Shown here: positions 17,996-26,901 of the stretch, one piece after another | How positions within the stretch are numbered: position 1 is the first letter of the stretch | Layout: each line of letters begins with the position of its first letter | DNA from: Helicobacter macacae MIT 99-5501 | Lineage (GTDB): Bacteria; Campylobacterota; Campylobacteria; Campylobacterales; Helicobacteraceae | Length of the DNA stretch: 64,000 nucleotides | Assembly: GCF_000507845.1 (NCBI RefSeq) | Contig: NZ_KI669454.1 | Location: 1,280,746 to 1,344,745 of the forward strand | Direction: 5' to 3' | Notes under the pieces: model-generated | The model's input: only the letters and a program-made list of their open reading frames with translations | Told to the model about the DNA's origin: nothing | The model's database searches: none | Made by a program: the position numbers and the translations under genes

Positions 17996-19363
17996 TTATG
18001 GATTTTGCTTTATGGATTGCGAGTATAAAATACTATCGGCAAGCCCTTGTGCTTGGGCTTCATCTAGCACTTGCGTGTCATATTTCACAATGATTGTCCC
18101 CTCGCTTTTGTTAGCATAGCACTCGATTATCCCTGCTTGCTGGGACAATCGAGCTAGACTTTGTGTAGGGTATTTGCTTAATGGCAAGTAGATATTTTTT
18201 TGCTTTGCGGGATTATCTAGGGCAAGGAGTGTGAGTAGCCACGCAGCGCACACCACAGCTATGCTGACACCTAGCTCGATGATTCCAAGCGTATGGTAGA
18301 GAATCCCCCCTAGCATTCCGCCTGCAAATGAGCCTATGTAGTTAAATGTAGTGAAAACCCCTAGTGCCACTCCACGATTGTGTGCTTTGGCATATTTGCT
18401 CGTGAGAGATTGCATTATCGGCTCTAGTGTGGCAAATCCCAAAAAAAACAGCACGATTCCACCGACAAACAGCCAAAGCATATTGCTATGCGCCCCATAA
18501 GCTATGGCAAGATATGCCACCATAAATAGCGCGATACCATAGCCCATCACTAGCTTTGCTTTGCCGTATTTTTCTGCGAGTATGCTAGCAGGTGCGAGAG
18601 CTAGTATGGCTAAAATCGCAGCTGGCGTATACACTTTCCACAAATCCTCTTTGCCCATCTCTACGATAGGAGCTAGCTCTTCGACAAACACAAGCGGTAT
18701 CACCACAAAAATCAGCGTCATAAACGCCTTTTCTAAAAACGAGCTAAGATTCATAATAGCTAGATTTTTGTTTGTGAGAATCCGCTTGCTTGGTGCTTCC
18801 TCATAGGAGTAGTGGATTTTGGGTGTCTCTGGCACGCAAAATCCCAAAAGTAGCATAGACACAAGGCTAAGCAACGCCGTGATAGCAAATAGCCACTCAC
18901 AGCCAAAATGCCCGCCGATAAGCGGTCCTAAAAGCATAGCCAAAATAAAGCTAGCAAAGATTCCCCCGCCCATTATCGCCATAGCCTGTGTGCGCTTCTC
19001 TTCACGCGTCAAATCCGTAATCTGCGCACTTACCACGCCGCCTATCGCACCTGCCCCTTGCACAAGTCGCCCGATGATAAGCATCTCTATGCTATGAGCT
19101 AGAGCGCATATCACGCTACCCACTAGAAATATAAAAAGCCCTGCCATAACGACTTTTTTTCTATCGATTTTATCGCTTAAGATTCCAAAAGGAGTTTGGA
19201 ACAGAATTTGCGTAAGGTAAGCGCCGCCGACTGCTAGCCCAAGTAGCAAAGGCGAAGTATCGCCAAACTCCCCTACATATAGTGCAATCACGGGCAACAC
19301 AATAAAAAGCCCAAAAAATCGCAAGCACACAACAAGGCTTAGGGGCAAAATCGCTTTTAGCAT
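17996..19363 (-). CDS. MFS transporter with YajR-like C-terminal domain
   Basis: A 455-residue protein with 12 predicted membrane helices and the MFS loop 2-3 motif GILSDKIDRKKVVMAGL, plus the loop after helix 4 (IGRLVQGAGAIGG). After helix 12 a soluble domain of about 65 residues follows (ARLSQQAGIIECYANKSEG, then a strand IIVKYDT). This matches the layout of E. coli YajR, which carries a ferredoxin-like YAM domain. A drug/proton antiporter is likely, but the substrate is not readable. AAGGAC precedes the ATG. Confidence 0.88.
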   Translation of the reverse strand: MLKAILPLSLVVCLRFFGLFIVLPVIALYVGEFGDTSPLLLGLAVGGAYLTQILFQTPFGILSDKIDRKKVVMAGLFIFLVGSVICALAHSIEMLIIGRLVQGAGAIGGVVSAQITDLTREEKRTQAMAIMGGGIFASFILAMLLGPLIGGHFGCEWLFAITALLSLVSMLLLGFCVPETPKIHYSYEEAPSKRILTNKNLAIMNLSSFLEKAFMTLIFVVIPLVFVEELAPIVEMGKEDLWKVYTPAAILAILALAPASILAEKYGKAKLVMGYGIALFMVAYLAIAYGAHSNMLWLFVGGIVLFFLGFATLEPIMQSLTSKYAKAHNRGVALGVFTTFNYIGSFAGGMLGGILYHTLGIIELGVSIAVVCAAWLLTLLALDNPAKQKNIYLPLSKYPTQSLARLSQQAGIIECYANKSEGTIIVKYDTQVLDEAQAQGLADSILYSQSIKQNP

Positions 19364-19600
19364 TTGATGTCCTTATAAGGAGAAAATCAAGTGGCGCATA
19401 CGCCACAAAAACGCGCTAATTGTAGCAAAATTCGCCAAACATTTATCGCTAAAACACAAAATCAAAATAGCGATAAAAGTAGGTAAACACAATTCAGAGT
19501 AAAGCGAGAGCACAAACAAAAGTGAAAAAAGTGTTAGGAAAAGTTTGAAAAGCTAAAAAAGTGCATTAGAAAAATGCAAAAGACAAATGGGAGCAAAGTA

Positions 19601-20242
19601 ATGTTTAAGTTTATCATCGCAAGCAACAATGAAGGGAAAATCCGTGAGCTAGGCACTATGTTAAGCAATTTTGGCGAGGTAATGAGCCAAAGGCAAGCCC
19701 ATATCACACTAGAGCCGAACGAAAATGGCAACTCTTTTAAGCAAAATGCGCTCATCAAAGCAAAGACGATTTATAACACCCTGCCACAAGAGAAAAAAAA
19801 TACATTCATCATCGCTGATGATAGCGGAATCTGTGTAGATGCGCTTGAGGGTAAGCCCGGTGTCCTAAGCGCACGATATGCAAGCCCAAACAACAAAAAA
19901 AATGCAAGCGATGAAGAAAATCGCTACAAACTCATAAACGAGCTAAAAAAACACAAACTAGCAGAATCTAGCGCGAGATTTGTCGCTTGTGTCGCGCTAG
20001 TGGGAGAGGGAGCGCACGGAGAAAGAGTGGAGTTTTGTGCTGTGGGAGAGTGCGAGGGAAAAGTAATCGCACAAGAGAGAGGCAAAAACGGCTTTGGCTA
20101 TGATAGTGTGTTTGTCCCCAAAGGCTTTGATACCACACTAGCAGAAGTCGCCCCCGAAGTCAAAAACACCCTCTCTCATAGACGCAAAGCACTAGAGCAA
20201 ATCAAAGAATTTCTAGAGCTTTTTGAGCCGATGATAAGCTAA
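19601..20242 (+). CDS. rdgB: XTP/dITP diphosphatase (Ham1/RdgB)
   Basis: This enzyme hydrolyses dITP, XTP and ITP to monophosphates, cleaning the nucleotide pool. The family motifs are present: FIIASNNEGKIREL at the start, ADDSGICVDALEGKPGVLSARYA in the middle, and NGFGYDSVFVPKG near the end. I chose ATG 19601 (MFKFIIASNN) because family members begin just before the SNNEGK motif. An upstream in-frame ATG at 19574 adds nine non-conserved residues. The gene stands alone and is convergent with lpoB. Confidence 0.93.
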   Translation: MFKFIIASNNEGKIRELGTMLSNFGEVMSQRQAHITLEPNENGNSFKQNALIKAKTIYNTLPQEKKNTFIIADDSGICVDALEGKPGVLSARYASPNNKKNASDEENRYKLINELKKHKLAESSARFVACVALVGEGAHGERVEFCAVGECEGKVIAQERGKNGFGYDSVFVPKGFDTTLAEVAPEVKNTLSHRRKALEQIKEFLELFEPMIS

Positions 20243-20591
20243 GTCGATACAAGCTAAATAATCTTTGTAATATTCTTAAAATGTCAATCTCATAATTGAT
20301 TGAATTCTTGCGCGAAGTGGATTTTGTAGTTTTTTGTAAGAGGGATTTTTGTATCTACTTAAAAACTAGAGGTAGATTTTGAAATAAGTCTTATCACACT
20401 TGCTAGCCTTTTGCAAGCTAATTTGAGTGGATTTGAAGCGCAAAGTGTATGCAAATATACAGATGATTTAGTCTCACAATGTGCATAAGAGCGCAGGACA
20501 TAAATGCACACAAACACACAAAAACAAAATAGATTTTCGCGCCAAAAAATCAAGTGCAAAATCTAAAACACGCAAAAAGCAAAATCTAATT

Positions 20592-20606
20592 CCCCCCCCC
20601 CCCCCC
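20592..20606. repeat. Homopolymer of 15 C (poly-G on the minus strand)
   Basis: A pure run of 15 C lies in the 401-bp gap 20243-20643 between convergent rdgB and the lpoB-like gene, 37 bases beyond the lpoB stop. Such runs vary in length by slippage and drive phase variation in Helicobacter. Here it is outside any credible frame, so it would sit in the 3' untranslated part of the lpoB transcript as poly-G, or upstream of a doubtful 66-codon minus-strand frame (20559-20359). The rest of the gap shows nothing recognisable. Confidence 0.9.
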
Positions 20607-20643
20607 ACCTACCACAAGATTTACAACAAGACTTACCAAAGAT

Positions 20644-21276
20644 TTACCACGCGCTAGATTTGTTTGAACCTACTTTGATGATATTTACTTCATTATCCCA
20701 CACGACAAGCCCGCTTTTTATGTCTGTAAGCGTAAGTAAGAAAAAATAATCCACTCTTTGTTTGGATTTTACCTTGACATTGCGCTGGATAATCTTGCCC
20801 GATAGCGATAGCTCTGGTGGCAAAATCTCTCCCTTTTCGGGCAGTGCATATTGATTTACTTCCTCATTCTTGCGAGAATCCCTCACTGATTGTATCATTT
20901 TATCCTCGCTCCCCCCACTCCCTGCAAACGCCATAGTAAGGATAAATTTCCCGCTATTTCGCATATCACGAGTGATTTTGCGCGTAAGTTCCTCTGTGGA
21001 AAAATGCTGCATAGTGTCATTTATCACATCAGAGATGGCTAGGATTTTGGGTTTATCTAGCCCTGCTAGATTTTTGACATATCCACTCTCTAGCAAGCTA
21101 GCGACATTTTTGCTCGCTGCCTCTTCCAAATCGTGATAATCAATGCCAAGCGAAGTATAAGATTTGGATTCTGCGGTATTTACATACTTTATGTCAGAGC
21201 AGCTACTTAGCACCACAGCCCCCACTAGCACACTTGCCAATGCCCTACTCAAAAGCCACATATCTATTTTTTGCAT
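20644..21276 (-). CDS. LpoB-like lipoprotein (penicillin-binding protein activator family)
   Basis: A 210-residue lipoprotein with signal peptide and lipobox LSSC (cleavage before the Cys at about 25). The body contains DKPKILAISDVINDTMQHFSTEEL and IIQRNVKVKSKQRVDYFFLLTLTDIKSGLVVWDNEV, the LpoB/YcfM pattern. In enterobacteria LpoB activates the peptidoglycan synthase PBP1B from the outer membrane. In this phylum the partner is not established. ATG 21276 is preferred over the upstream in-frame ATG at 21312 because AAGGAT lies nine bases before it and it gives a proper signal peptide. Confidence 0.8.
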   Translation of the reverse strand: MQKIDMWLLSRALASVLVGAVVLSSCSDIKYVNTAESKSYTSLGIDYHDLEEAASKNVASLLESGYVKNLAGLDKPKILAISDVINDTMQHFSTEELTRKITRDMRNSGKFILTMAFAGSGGSEDKMIQSVRDSRKNEEVNQYALPEKGEILPPELSLSGKIIQRNVKVKSKQRVDYFFLLTLTDIKSGLVVWDNEVNIIKVGSNKSSAW

Positions 21277-21337
21277 TTTGTATCCTTTGTAAAAATTTTG
21301 CCTAAAAAACAAAAGAAAGACGCAACTAAAATCGCGC

Positions 21338-23764
21338 TTATTTTTTGAGCGATTTTTCTAGCTCTACTACCCTACTCCAAGTCCCCACCACAGAATCAGG
21401 GTTTAGCGAAATAGAGGTTATCCCCTCACGCACCAAAAATTCTGCCACTTCTATATAGTCGCTTGGTGCTTGTCCGCAGATTCCACAGTATTTGTTGTGC
21501 TTCTTGCACGCCTCAATAGCTTTTTTAAACATTATTGACATTACAGGATTGCGCTCATCAAATATATGACTTACTAGCTGTCCATCCCTATCCACGCCCA
21601 AAGTCAGCTGCGTGAGGTCATTTGAGCCGATTGAAAATCCATCAAACATTCCCAAAAACTCATCAGCCAAAATTACATTCACAGGCAATTCACACATTAC
21701 ATACACTTCTAGTCCATTTTTACCTGACTCTAGCCCTTTGCGGCGCATTATCTCAAGCACTTTTTTGCCTTCTTCAGGCGTGCGCAAAAACGGAATCATA
21801 ACTTTCATATTTGTAAGTCCCATCTCTTCGCGCACCTTACACAGTGCCTCACATTCCCACTCAAACGCTACTTTATACAGCTCGGAATAATATCTGCTCG
21901 CCCCACGATAGCCTAGCATAGGATTTTCCTCTAGTGGCTCATATCCTAGCCCTGCTATCATTCCGCGATATTCGTTTGTTTTGAAATCACTTAGTCGCAC
22001 AATCACAGGCTTTGGATAAAAAGCCGCGCAAATCATTCCCATTCCCTCTGCGATTTTTTCGATGAAGAAATCTTTTGGACTTTCATAGCCTGCCATTAGT
22101 TTTTCGATTTCGCCCCGCTCTTTTATGTCTTTTTTGCCATTTTGCAAATCAAGCAACGCTAGAGGGTGGGCTTTGATTTGGTTTAGGATAATATGCTCCA
22201 TTCGCGCTAGTCCTACGCCATCATTTGGTAGCTGAGCAAAGCCAAATGCTTTTTCTGGATTACCTATGTTCATATAGATTTTGGTTTTGGGTCGTCCCAA
22301 ATCTTTTAACATTACAGATTCTACTTCGTATTCGTGGATACCTGCGTATATGTAGCCCTCCTCGCCCTCTGCGCAAGATACCGTTACTTCCATACCTGTG
22401 TATAGCCTATCAGTCGCACCTAATGCGCCAACTATCGCAGGCACGCCAATTTCGCGTGCGACAATCGCAGCGTGGCAAGTGCGCCCACCACGATTGGTGA
22501 TGACAGCAGAAGCCTTTTTCATCACAGGCTCCCAATCTGGGTCGGTATTATCCGTTACCAAAATCTCGCCCTCTTTAAAGGTATTCATATGCTCCAAATC
22601 ATTTATGATTCTCACCTTACCCGCACCGATTTTGCCACCTATGGCACGGCCACTTAGCAAAATCTCTCTATCAGCACTTCGATTTTTAAAATGGAATTTT
22701 TCTAGCTTTTGCCCATCATCTTTTTTGTGCTTTTGGCTTTGCACTGTCTCTGGGCGAGCCTGCACGATAAAGATTTCGCCCGTTTCGCCATCTTTTGACC
22801 ACTCCATATCCATAGGGCGATACTCGCCTGCTTCTTTTGTGTAGTGCTCCTCAATTTTTATCGCATATCGAGCAAGGGTTAGCACATCTGCATCACTTAT
22901 AGAGAAGCTATTAAATTCTTTTTTGGTGGTTTTTACATTCACGGTGGTGTGCTCACTGCCTTTTGGAGCATACACCATTTTTTTGTCTTTTGTGCCTAGA
23001 TGACGCTTGATTATGGGGCGTTTACCCTCTTTTAGCGTAGGCTTAAACACATAGAATTCATCAGGATTTACAAGCCCTCCTACGACATTCTCGCCAAGTC
23101 CCCAAGCCGAAGTAATAAACACAGCGTCTTTAAACCCTGTCTCTGTGTCTATACTAAACATAACCCCAGCACTTCCTTTATCTGCGCGAACCATTTTTTG
23201 CACACCCACAGATAGCGCGACTTTGAAGTGGTCAAACTTCCTTGAAGCGCGGTAGCTCACAGCCCTATCGGTAAAGAGAGAAGCAAAGCAAGATTTTATA
23301 TAGTGAATAAGCTCGGTTTGTCCCTTGACGCTCAAATAAGTATCTTGCTGTCCAGCGAAGCTCGCATCGGGCAAATCCTCTGCTGTCGCACTACTACGCA
23401 CAGCGACATCGGCTTCTTTTTTGCCATACTCGGCACTCAAAATCTTATACGCTTTAAATATTTCCTCACGCAAATCATCAGGGAAAGGCGTGCCAAATAT
23501 AAGCTCTCTGATTTGCTTAGAGCGTGTTTTTAGCACATCGATTTCAGTTACATCTACGCCATCTAGCAAATCCACAATCTTTTGGCGGATTCCGCCGCTA
23601 TCTAGCAGATACCAATACGCCTCGCTAGTGATTGCAAAGCCATTTGGCACTTTTATGCCAGCAGGGACTAGCTCTTGGAACATTTCGCCAATGCTTGCGT
23701 TTTTGCCTCCTACGAGAGGGACATCTTTGTTGTTAAGTTCTTTAAAAAACTTAATGTATTTCAT
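21338..23764 (-). CDS. ppsA: Phosphoenolpyruvate synthase
   Basis: PpsA converts pyruvate and ATP to PEP, AMP and phosphate, the entry to gluconeogenesis. The N-terminal ATP-grasp part has [16 protein letters not shown] and [23 protein letters not shown]. The phospho-carrier His is in [18 protein letters not shown]. The C-terminal PEP domain has [11 protein letters not shown] and [14 protein letters not shown] 23764 is chosen because AGGAG lies seven bases upstream and the protein then begins [10 protein letters not shown], as in homologues. Longer in-frame readings to 23887 add about 40 non-conserved residues. Product length is 808 residues. Confidence 0.96.
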   Translation of the reverse strand: MKYIKFFKELNNKDVPLVGGKNASIGEMFQELVPAGIKVPNGFAITSEAYWYLLDSGGIRQKIVDLLDGVDVTEIDVLKTRSKQIRELIFGTPFPDDLREEIFKAYKILSAEYGKKEADVAVRSSATAEDLPDASFAGQQDTYLSVKGQTELIHYIKSCFASLFTDRAVSYRASRKFDHFKVALSVGVQKMVRADKGSAGVMFSIDTETGFKDAVFITSAWGLGENVVGGLVNPDEFYVFKPTLKEGKRPIIKRHLGTKDKKMVYAPKGSEHTTVNVKTTKKEFNSFSISDADVLTLARYAIKIEEHYTKEAGEYRPMDMEWSKDGETGEIFIVQARPETVQSQKHKKDDGQKLEKFHFKNRSADREILLSGRAIGGKIGAGKVRIINDLEHMNTFKEGEILVTDNTDPDWEPVMKKASAVITNRGGRTCHAAIVAREIGVPAIVGALGATDRLYTGMEVTVSCAEGEEGYIYAGIHEYEVESVMLKDLGRPKTKIYMNIGNPEKAFGFAQLPNDGVGLARMEHIILNQIKAHPLALLDLQNGKKDIKERGEIEKLMAGYESPKDFFIEKIAEGMGMICAAFYPKPVIVRLSDFKTNEYRGMIAGLGYEPLEENPMLGYRGASRYYSELYKVAFEWECEALCKVREEMGLTNMKVMIPFLRTPEEGKKVLEIMRRKGLESGKNGLEVYVMCELPVNVILADEFLGMFDGFSIGSNDLTQLTLGVDRDGQLVSHIFDERNPVMSIMFKKAIEACKKHNKYCGICGQAPSDYIEVAEFLVREGITSISLNPDSVVGTWSRVVELEKSLKK

Positions 23765-24050
23765 TTGCTTTCTCCTAAGTGTGTTTGTGGTTGGAATGGG
23801 AAGTGTGGCAACTTGCTTGGCAAGTAAATCTTGCTTAAACCAAAACATTATAGCCAATACAAAAAAACATTTATTGTAATTTATCAAACTTTATGCAAAA
23901 CTTAAGTGCGCAAAAATAACCCACTTTTATCACTAGCAGTGCGTAGATATTACACATATTTTTGTAGATTTTGCTAAAGAAAGCTATAAAACAGCTATAA
24001 AACAAACCAAAAGCTAGCGTTTCATAAGCATTCTTACAAAATTTATATGT

Positions 24051-24067
24051 GATAAAACATTTTTATC
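24051..24067. promoter_or_regulatory. Palindrome upstream of the metal-ATPase cluster
   Basis: GATAAAA-CAT-TTTTATC is a perfect 7-bp inverted repeat with a 3-base centre, about 160 bases before the first -10 of the cluster at 24.2 kb. The AT-rich two-fold form could be an operator, for example of a Fur-type regulator, but it is not a textbook Fur box. The rest of the 455-bp gap 23765-24219 has no gene and no other structure I can support. Confidence 0.35.
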
Positions 24068-24220
24068 TGTGTCTTTTTATGTAGCGTATTTTTGCGTTTT
24101 TCTTGCCACTTGATTTTTGTGCCATTTGATTTTGTGAGAATATCTGTGCTAGTTTGCAATGCTTGTAGAATTTGTAGAATGCGTAAAGATAAAAATAAGA
24201 AAGAATTGTAACACAACTTA

Positions 24221-24229
24221 TGCTACAAT
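24221..24229 (+). promoter_or_regulatory. Extended -10 promoter for the metal-ATPase cluster
   Basis: TGCTACAAT matches the extended -10 pattern and is the same word seen at 49.3 kb. It overlaps the ATG at 24220 that opens the longest frame, so that ATG cannot lie on the transcript made from this promoter. The real start of the first gene must then be downstream. Confidence 0.55.
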
Positions 24230-24288
24230 CTCGCCAAAATTTTGGGACACATTTTTTAGATTATACTTCATCATTTAAGGGCTTAAGC

Positions 24289-24672
24289 GTGAAAATACCA
24301 AAAATACCAATGGAAGACATTACCCAAGTTGCGGAGTTTTTTAGCATTGTCCATCATATCCCGGGGCGCATTAGAATCCGCGTGAATGTCTCCAAGCTCC
24401 CTGCTATCAAAAAATGGGCGAAAGAAACAACTTTAAGAGAGGTTTTGCCTGCAAATGAGGAGGGAGAGAGCTTCATCATCACGCTTTTGCAATCACTACC
24501 TGCGGTAAAAAATATCAAGGTAAATGCGATTGTGGGGAGTGCGACTATCGAGTATGATAAAAACCTCTTTGAGCCGAATTTGTGGGAAAGCTGGGTGAAA
24601 AAGAAAAATTTAGCACAGATTGAAGCAAAACTCAATGAATTCTCACAAAATCTAGGCAAAGGCATAGGATAG
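24289..24672 (+). CDS. HMA-like protein with HxxPGRxRxR motif (first gene of the cluster)
   Basis: A 127-residue protein (GTG start at 24289, AAGG eight bases upstream). The longer frame from ATG 24220 overlaps a -10 element. Its motif HHIPGRIRIR at about 22-31 and the later VKNIKVNAIVGSATIEYD give the beta-alpha-beta-beta-alpha-beta pattern of the heavy-metal-associated fold but without CxxC. This resembles the HMA2-like families found next to, or fused to, P1B-type ATPases. The ATPase five genes downstream carries a related N-terminal domain (LIHSTANRARFSY). A role in metal delivery or as an ATPase partner is inferred. Confidence 0.7.
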   Translation: MKIPKIPMEDITQVAEFFSIVHHIPGRIRIRVNVSKLPAIKKWAKETTLREVLPANEEGESFIITLLQSLPAVKNIKVNAIVGSATIEYDKNLFEPNLWESWVKKKNLAQIEAKLNEFSQNLGKGIG

Positions 24673-24678
24673 GCTACA

Positions 24679-25611
24679 ATGCAAGAGGCGATAGCACCCA
24701 CAATGGAGCAAGCAAAAATAAGCGAGGCAAAAATCCTCTATCTAGCGATAAATGAGCGAAAAAAGTCCGCTAAATTCTATAAAGGCGTGCAACAAAATGT
24801 GCTAGGGAAAAAGTGGGAAAATACGCAAGAAAAAGCACAAGAACAAGAAAAAATGTGGGAAAACGCGCAGGATATAAATTCTCAAAATTATACAAATAAT
24901 GCGAGCAATGGAAGTGATGAATCTGCAAGAAAACTTCACAAAATATTTGCCACAATCGCCAAAAAAGAGCAGGTTGCAATAGCGCAAGCTAAAGTGGTAT
25001 TTGAGGACTTTAGCGAGTGTGAAGAAGCTATGCTAGCAGATGAGAGTATCCTTTTACCAAGTGCTTTGCCCGATGATATTTTACAAGAGCTATTAAATGA
25101 AATGGGGGAGCTAGATTCTCAATATTTAAATATTTTGGCACTTGGTATCGAATCTCATCATCTAAAAAGTAGCGATTTTTTGATAAAGCAAGCGCAAAAC
25201 TTGCAAGCACAAAATCTATCACACCAAAATCCACAAGTCCTTGATACACTCTATCAGCTCCAAGCATTAAGCTACAATCATCATATACCGCTTTTGCAAG
25301 GACAAAGCCCAAAATCTAGCACAGAGCAAAACAAACAAAGCACAAATATGCAAAATGACTTGCTTAGAGCATTTTTGCAAGCCTTTGGGGTAAATAATCC
25401 AAGTGGCAATTTTAATCCCACTTTAAATCCAACCAATTTTGCTTCACTAAGTGATTTGGCACGACAAAGCCCTATTTTAAGCGAGATACAAAGCTCTATT
25501 GGGCAAATTCAAAATTTTTATAATCAAACAAAAACCGTTGTGAAAAAACTTGAGAAGGGGGAATTAAGCCAAGATGAATTAGTAAATTTTTTGCAAAAAT
25601 TGCATTTTTAG
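24679..25611 (+). CDS. Helical protein of unknown function, possibly ferritin-like
   Basis: A 310-residue, mostly helical, Gln/Asn-rich soluble protein six bases after the HMA-like gene. Residues 17-35 (ISEAKILYLAINERKKSAKFY) and 83-105 (ARKLHKIFATIAKKEQVAIAQ) look like the first two helices of a rubrerythrin/ferritin-like bundle. A later segment near 140-165 (LNILALGIESHHLKSSDFL) could be a third. The ExxH motifs of a di-iron site are not complete, so a metal site is doubtful. The second half is Asn/Gln/Ser-rich linker ending in a basic helix. I do not recognise a family. Context suggests a cargo or scaffold role in the cluster. Confidence 0.55.
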   Translation: MQEAIAPTMEQAKISEAKILYLAINERKKSAKFYKGVQQNVLGKKWENTQEKAQEQEKMWENAQDINSQNYTNNASNGSDESARKLHKIFATIAKKEQVAIAQAKVVFEDFSECEEAMLADESILLPSALPDDILQELLNEMGELDSQYLNILALGIESHHLKSSDFLIKQAQNLQAQNLSHQNPQVLDTLYQLQALSYNHHIPLLQGQSPKSSTEQNKQSTNMQNDLLRAFLQAFGVNNPSGNFNPTLNPTNFASLSDLARQSPILSEIQSSIGQIQNFYNQTKTVVKKLEKGELSQDELVNFLQKLHF

Positions 25612-25681
25612 CATAAGTTTTCTCAAAATGTATGCCTTTTTGAGAAAACTTATGCTATGATTCGCTCAAATTTTCTCAAAA
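25609..25681 (+). promoter_or_regulatory. 20-bp perfect hairpin with an alternative pairing that reaches the next ribosome site
   Basis: Arm A (25609-25628, starting on the TAG stop) and arm B (25638-25657) are perfect 20-base reverse complements around a 9-base loop. A third copy of the core TTTTCTCAAAA (arm C, 25671-25681) can pair with arm B over 11 bases and touches the AAGGAG ribosome site (25681-25686) of the next gene. A-B and B-C pairing are mutually exclusive. The structure could therefore act as an attenuator, a ribosome-site switch or an RNA processing site setting stoichiometry within the operon. Confidence 0.7.
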
Positions 25682-25692
25682 AGGAGTCAAAA

Positions 25693-26079
25693 ATGGCAAT
25701 ACCATTTGTTTTAGGATTGGTCATCGGTGGCGGAGCAGTATATGCCTACAACAACAGAGAAGAGCTCTCTAAGCAGGTCAAAGCAAAGAGCAAAGAACTC
25801 AAAGCTGGGCTAAAAAAGGGACAAGAAACTCTCGATAAAGTTTCCACTTCCATAAAAAGCGGAGCAAAAAGCCTAACAAAAAGCATAAAAAGCGGTGTAA
25901 GTAGCCTGCAGCAAGGTAGCACTCAAAAATCCACGCCAACTAGCGCAAGCAAAGCCACACACGCAAAAACGACAAAAAGCACAAAACCAAAAAGTGCTAA
26001 AACGGCTACAAAGCCTACCAAAAAAGTAGCACAAACAACGACACAGCCGACACTCATCACAAACTCATCTACCATATAA
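25693..26079 (+). CDS. YtxH-like membrane-anchored basic protein
   Basis: A 128-residue protein: one N-terminal membrane segment with glycine face (IPFVLGLVIGGGAVYAY), then a Lys/Glu amphipathic helix (REELSKQVKAKSKELKAGLKKG), then a Lys/Thr/Ser/Ala-rich histone-like tail. This is the YtxH-like layout. AAGGAG seven bases before ATG 25693 fixes the start. An upstream in-frame ATG at 25657 lies in the hairpin and is rejected. The tail could bind nucleic acid or polyphosphate; that is inference. It is the third gene of the metal-ATPase cluster. Confidence 0.7.
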   Translation: MAIPFVLGLVIGGGAVYAYNNREELSKQVKAKSKELKAGLKKGQETLDKVSTSIKSGAKSLTKSIKSGVSSLQQGSTQKSTPTSASKATHAKTTKSTKPKSAKTATKPTKKVAQTTTQPTLITNSSTI

Positions 26080-26098
26080 ACACAAGAAAGGATAAACA

Positions 26099-26416
26099 AT
26101 GTTGCTAGACACAGGAGCTCAAAGGTCAATCACAGGACACATAGTAAGCGGTGGCGTAGCAGGACTCTTGCTCGCTTCATACACAAACTATCAGCAATAC
26201 AAAGAGGGCACAATCTCACAAGATAAAGCTATCAAAAACACTCTTGTAGCTGGTGCGCAAGGTGCTATCGTAACGGCTTGTGCTATCGGTGTGTCAAACG
26301 CACTTGGTAGCAACAACAAAGGCGGATTCCAAGCGGTGCTAGAATCTAGTGCATACTTACTCGCAGGTGCGGCTGGTGTATATGTCATCAGCAACCTTAA
26401 CGAGGACAAAAAATAA
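26099..26416 (+). CDS. Two-helix membrane protein resembling magnetosome MamC
   Basis: A 105-residue protein with two to three Gly/Ala-rich membrane helices. The layout TM1 (IVSGGVAGLLLASYTN), polar loop YKEGTISQDKAIKNTL, TM2 (GAIVTACAIGVSNALGS), then a third hydrophobic stretch and charged end parallels MamC/Mms13. In that protein the loop between helices has the comparable order K-E-x-x-I-T-x-x-E-A-A-I and controls mineral growth. The resemblance is by eye and short. The neighbouring metal ATPase gives it weight. AAAGGA precedes ATG 26099. Confidence 0.6.
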   Translation: MLLDTGAQRSITGHIVSGGVAGLLLASYTNYQQYKEGTISQDKAIKNTLVAGAQGAIVTACAIGVSNALGSNNKGGFQAVLESSAYLLAGAAGVYVISNLNEDKK

Positions 26417-26426
26417 AGGAATAAAA

Positions 26427-26891
26427 ATGGCAAATACAAATCAAAACGGAACAAATCAGACAAACACTGACAATAGCGGAACACAAAATCTTGATTCATT
26501 GCAAAGCAATCCATACATAAATGGCACTTCACAAAGCAATGCAAATCAAAGTGGCTTTTCAAACGCCCCTCAAAGCACGGCATTTGGCACGCAAAATCAG
26601 CAAACCCAAAACGGCTTTGGCAATGCCTTTGGTGGCACTCAAAGCAGTCAAAATAACGCGCAAGGCAATACCACAAGTGCGCTAAGCTCGTTTTTTAATT
26701 CTGGAAATTCACAACAAGATTTCCTAAAAGGCGCGTTTATCGGTGCGGTAGCGACTTTTATCCTTACCAACAAAGACGCGCAAAAGGCGATTTTCAAAGG
26801 ATTTGCAAAAATCTCAAGTCTTTTTGAAATGGGAATTGAGGAGCTAAAAGAGCGATATGAAGACGCCAAAGCAGAAGTAGATTCTAACTAA
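26427..26891 (+). CDS. Asn/Gln/Ser-rich protein with single membrane helix and coiled tail
   Basis: A 154-residue protein. Residues 1-90 are prion-like Asn/Gln/Ser/Thr/Gly-rich. Residues about 98-118 form a membrane helix (FLKGAFIGAVATFILTN), and the end is an amphipathic helix (MGIEELKERYEDAKAEVDSN). The C-terminal half resembles small YtxH-like proteins found beside P1B-type ATPases (recollection). ATG 26427 follows AAAGGA. A longer in-frame start at 26349 would overlap the previous gene and is rejected. It ends ten bases before the ATPase start. A surface coat or assembly role is inferred. Confidence 0.65.
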   Translation: MANTNQNGTNQTNTDNSGTQNLDSLQSNPYINGTSQSNANQSGFSNAPQSTAFGTQNQQTQNGFGNAFGGTQSSQNNAQGNTTSALSSFFNSGNSQQDFLKGAFIGAVATFILTNKDAQKAIFKGFAKISSLFEMGIEELKERYEDAKAEVDSN

Positions 26892-26901
26892 GGACGCGCT
26901 A

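Noticed and set aside
20359..20559. Minus-strand 66-codon frame downstream of the poly-G tract
   Set aside because: Poor composition and no ribosome site; kept only as a remote reason for the tract's position, not called as a gene.
20592..20606. Idea that the poly-C tract switches the lpoB-like gene by frameshift
   Set aside because: The tract lies 37 bases beyond the stop codon, so length changes cannot alter the protein.
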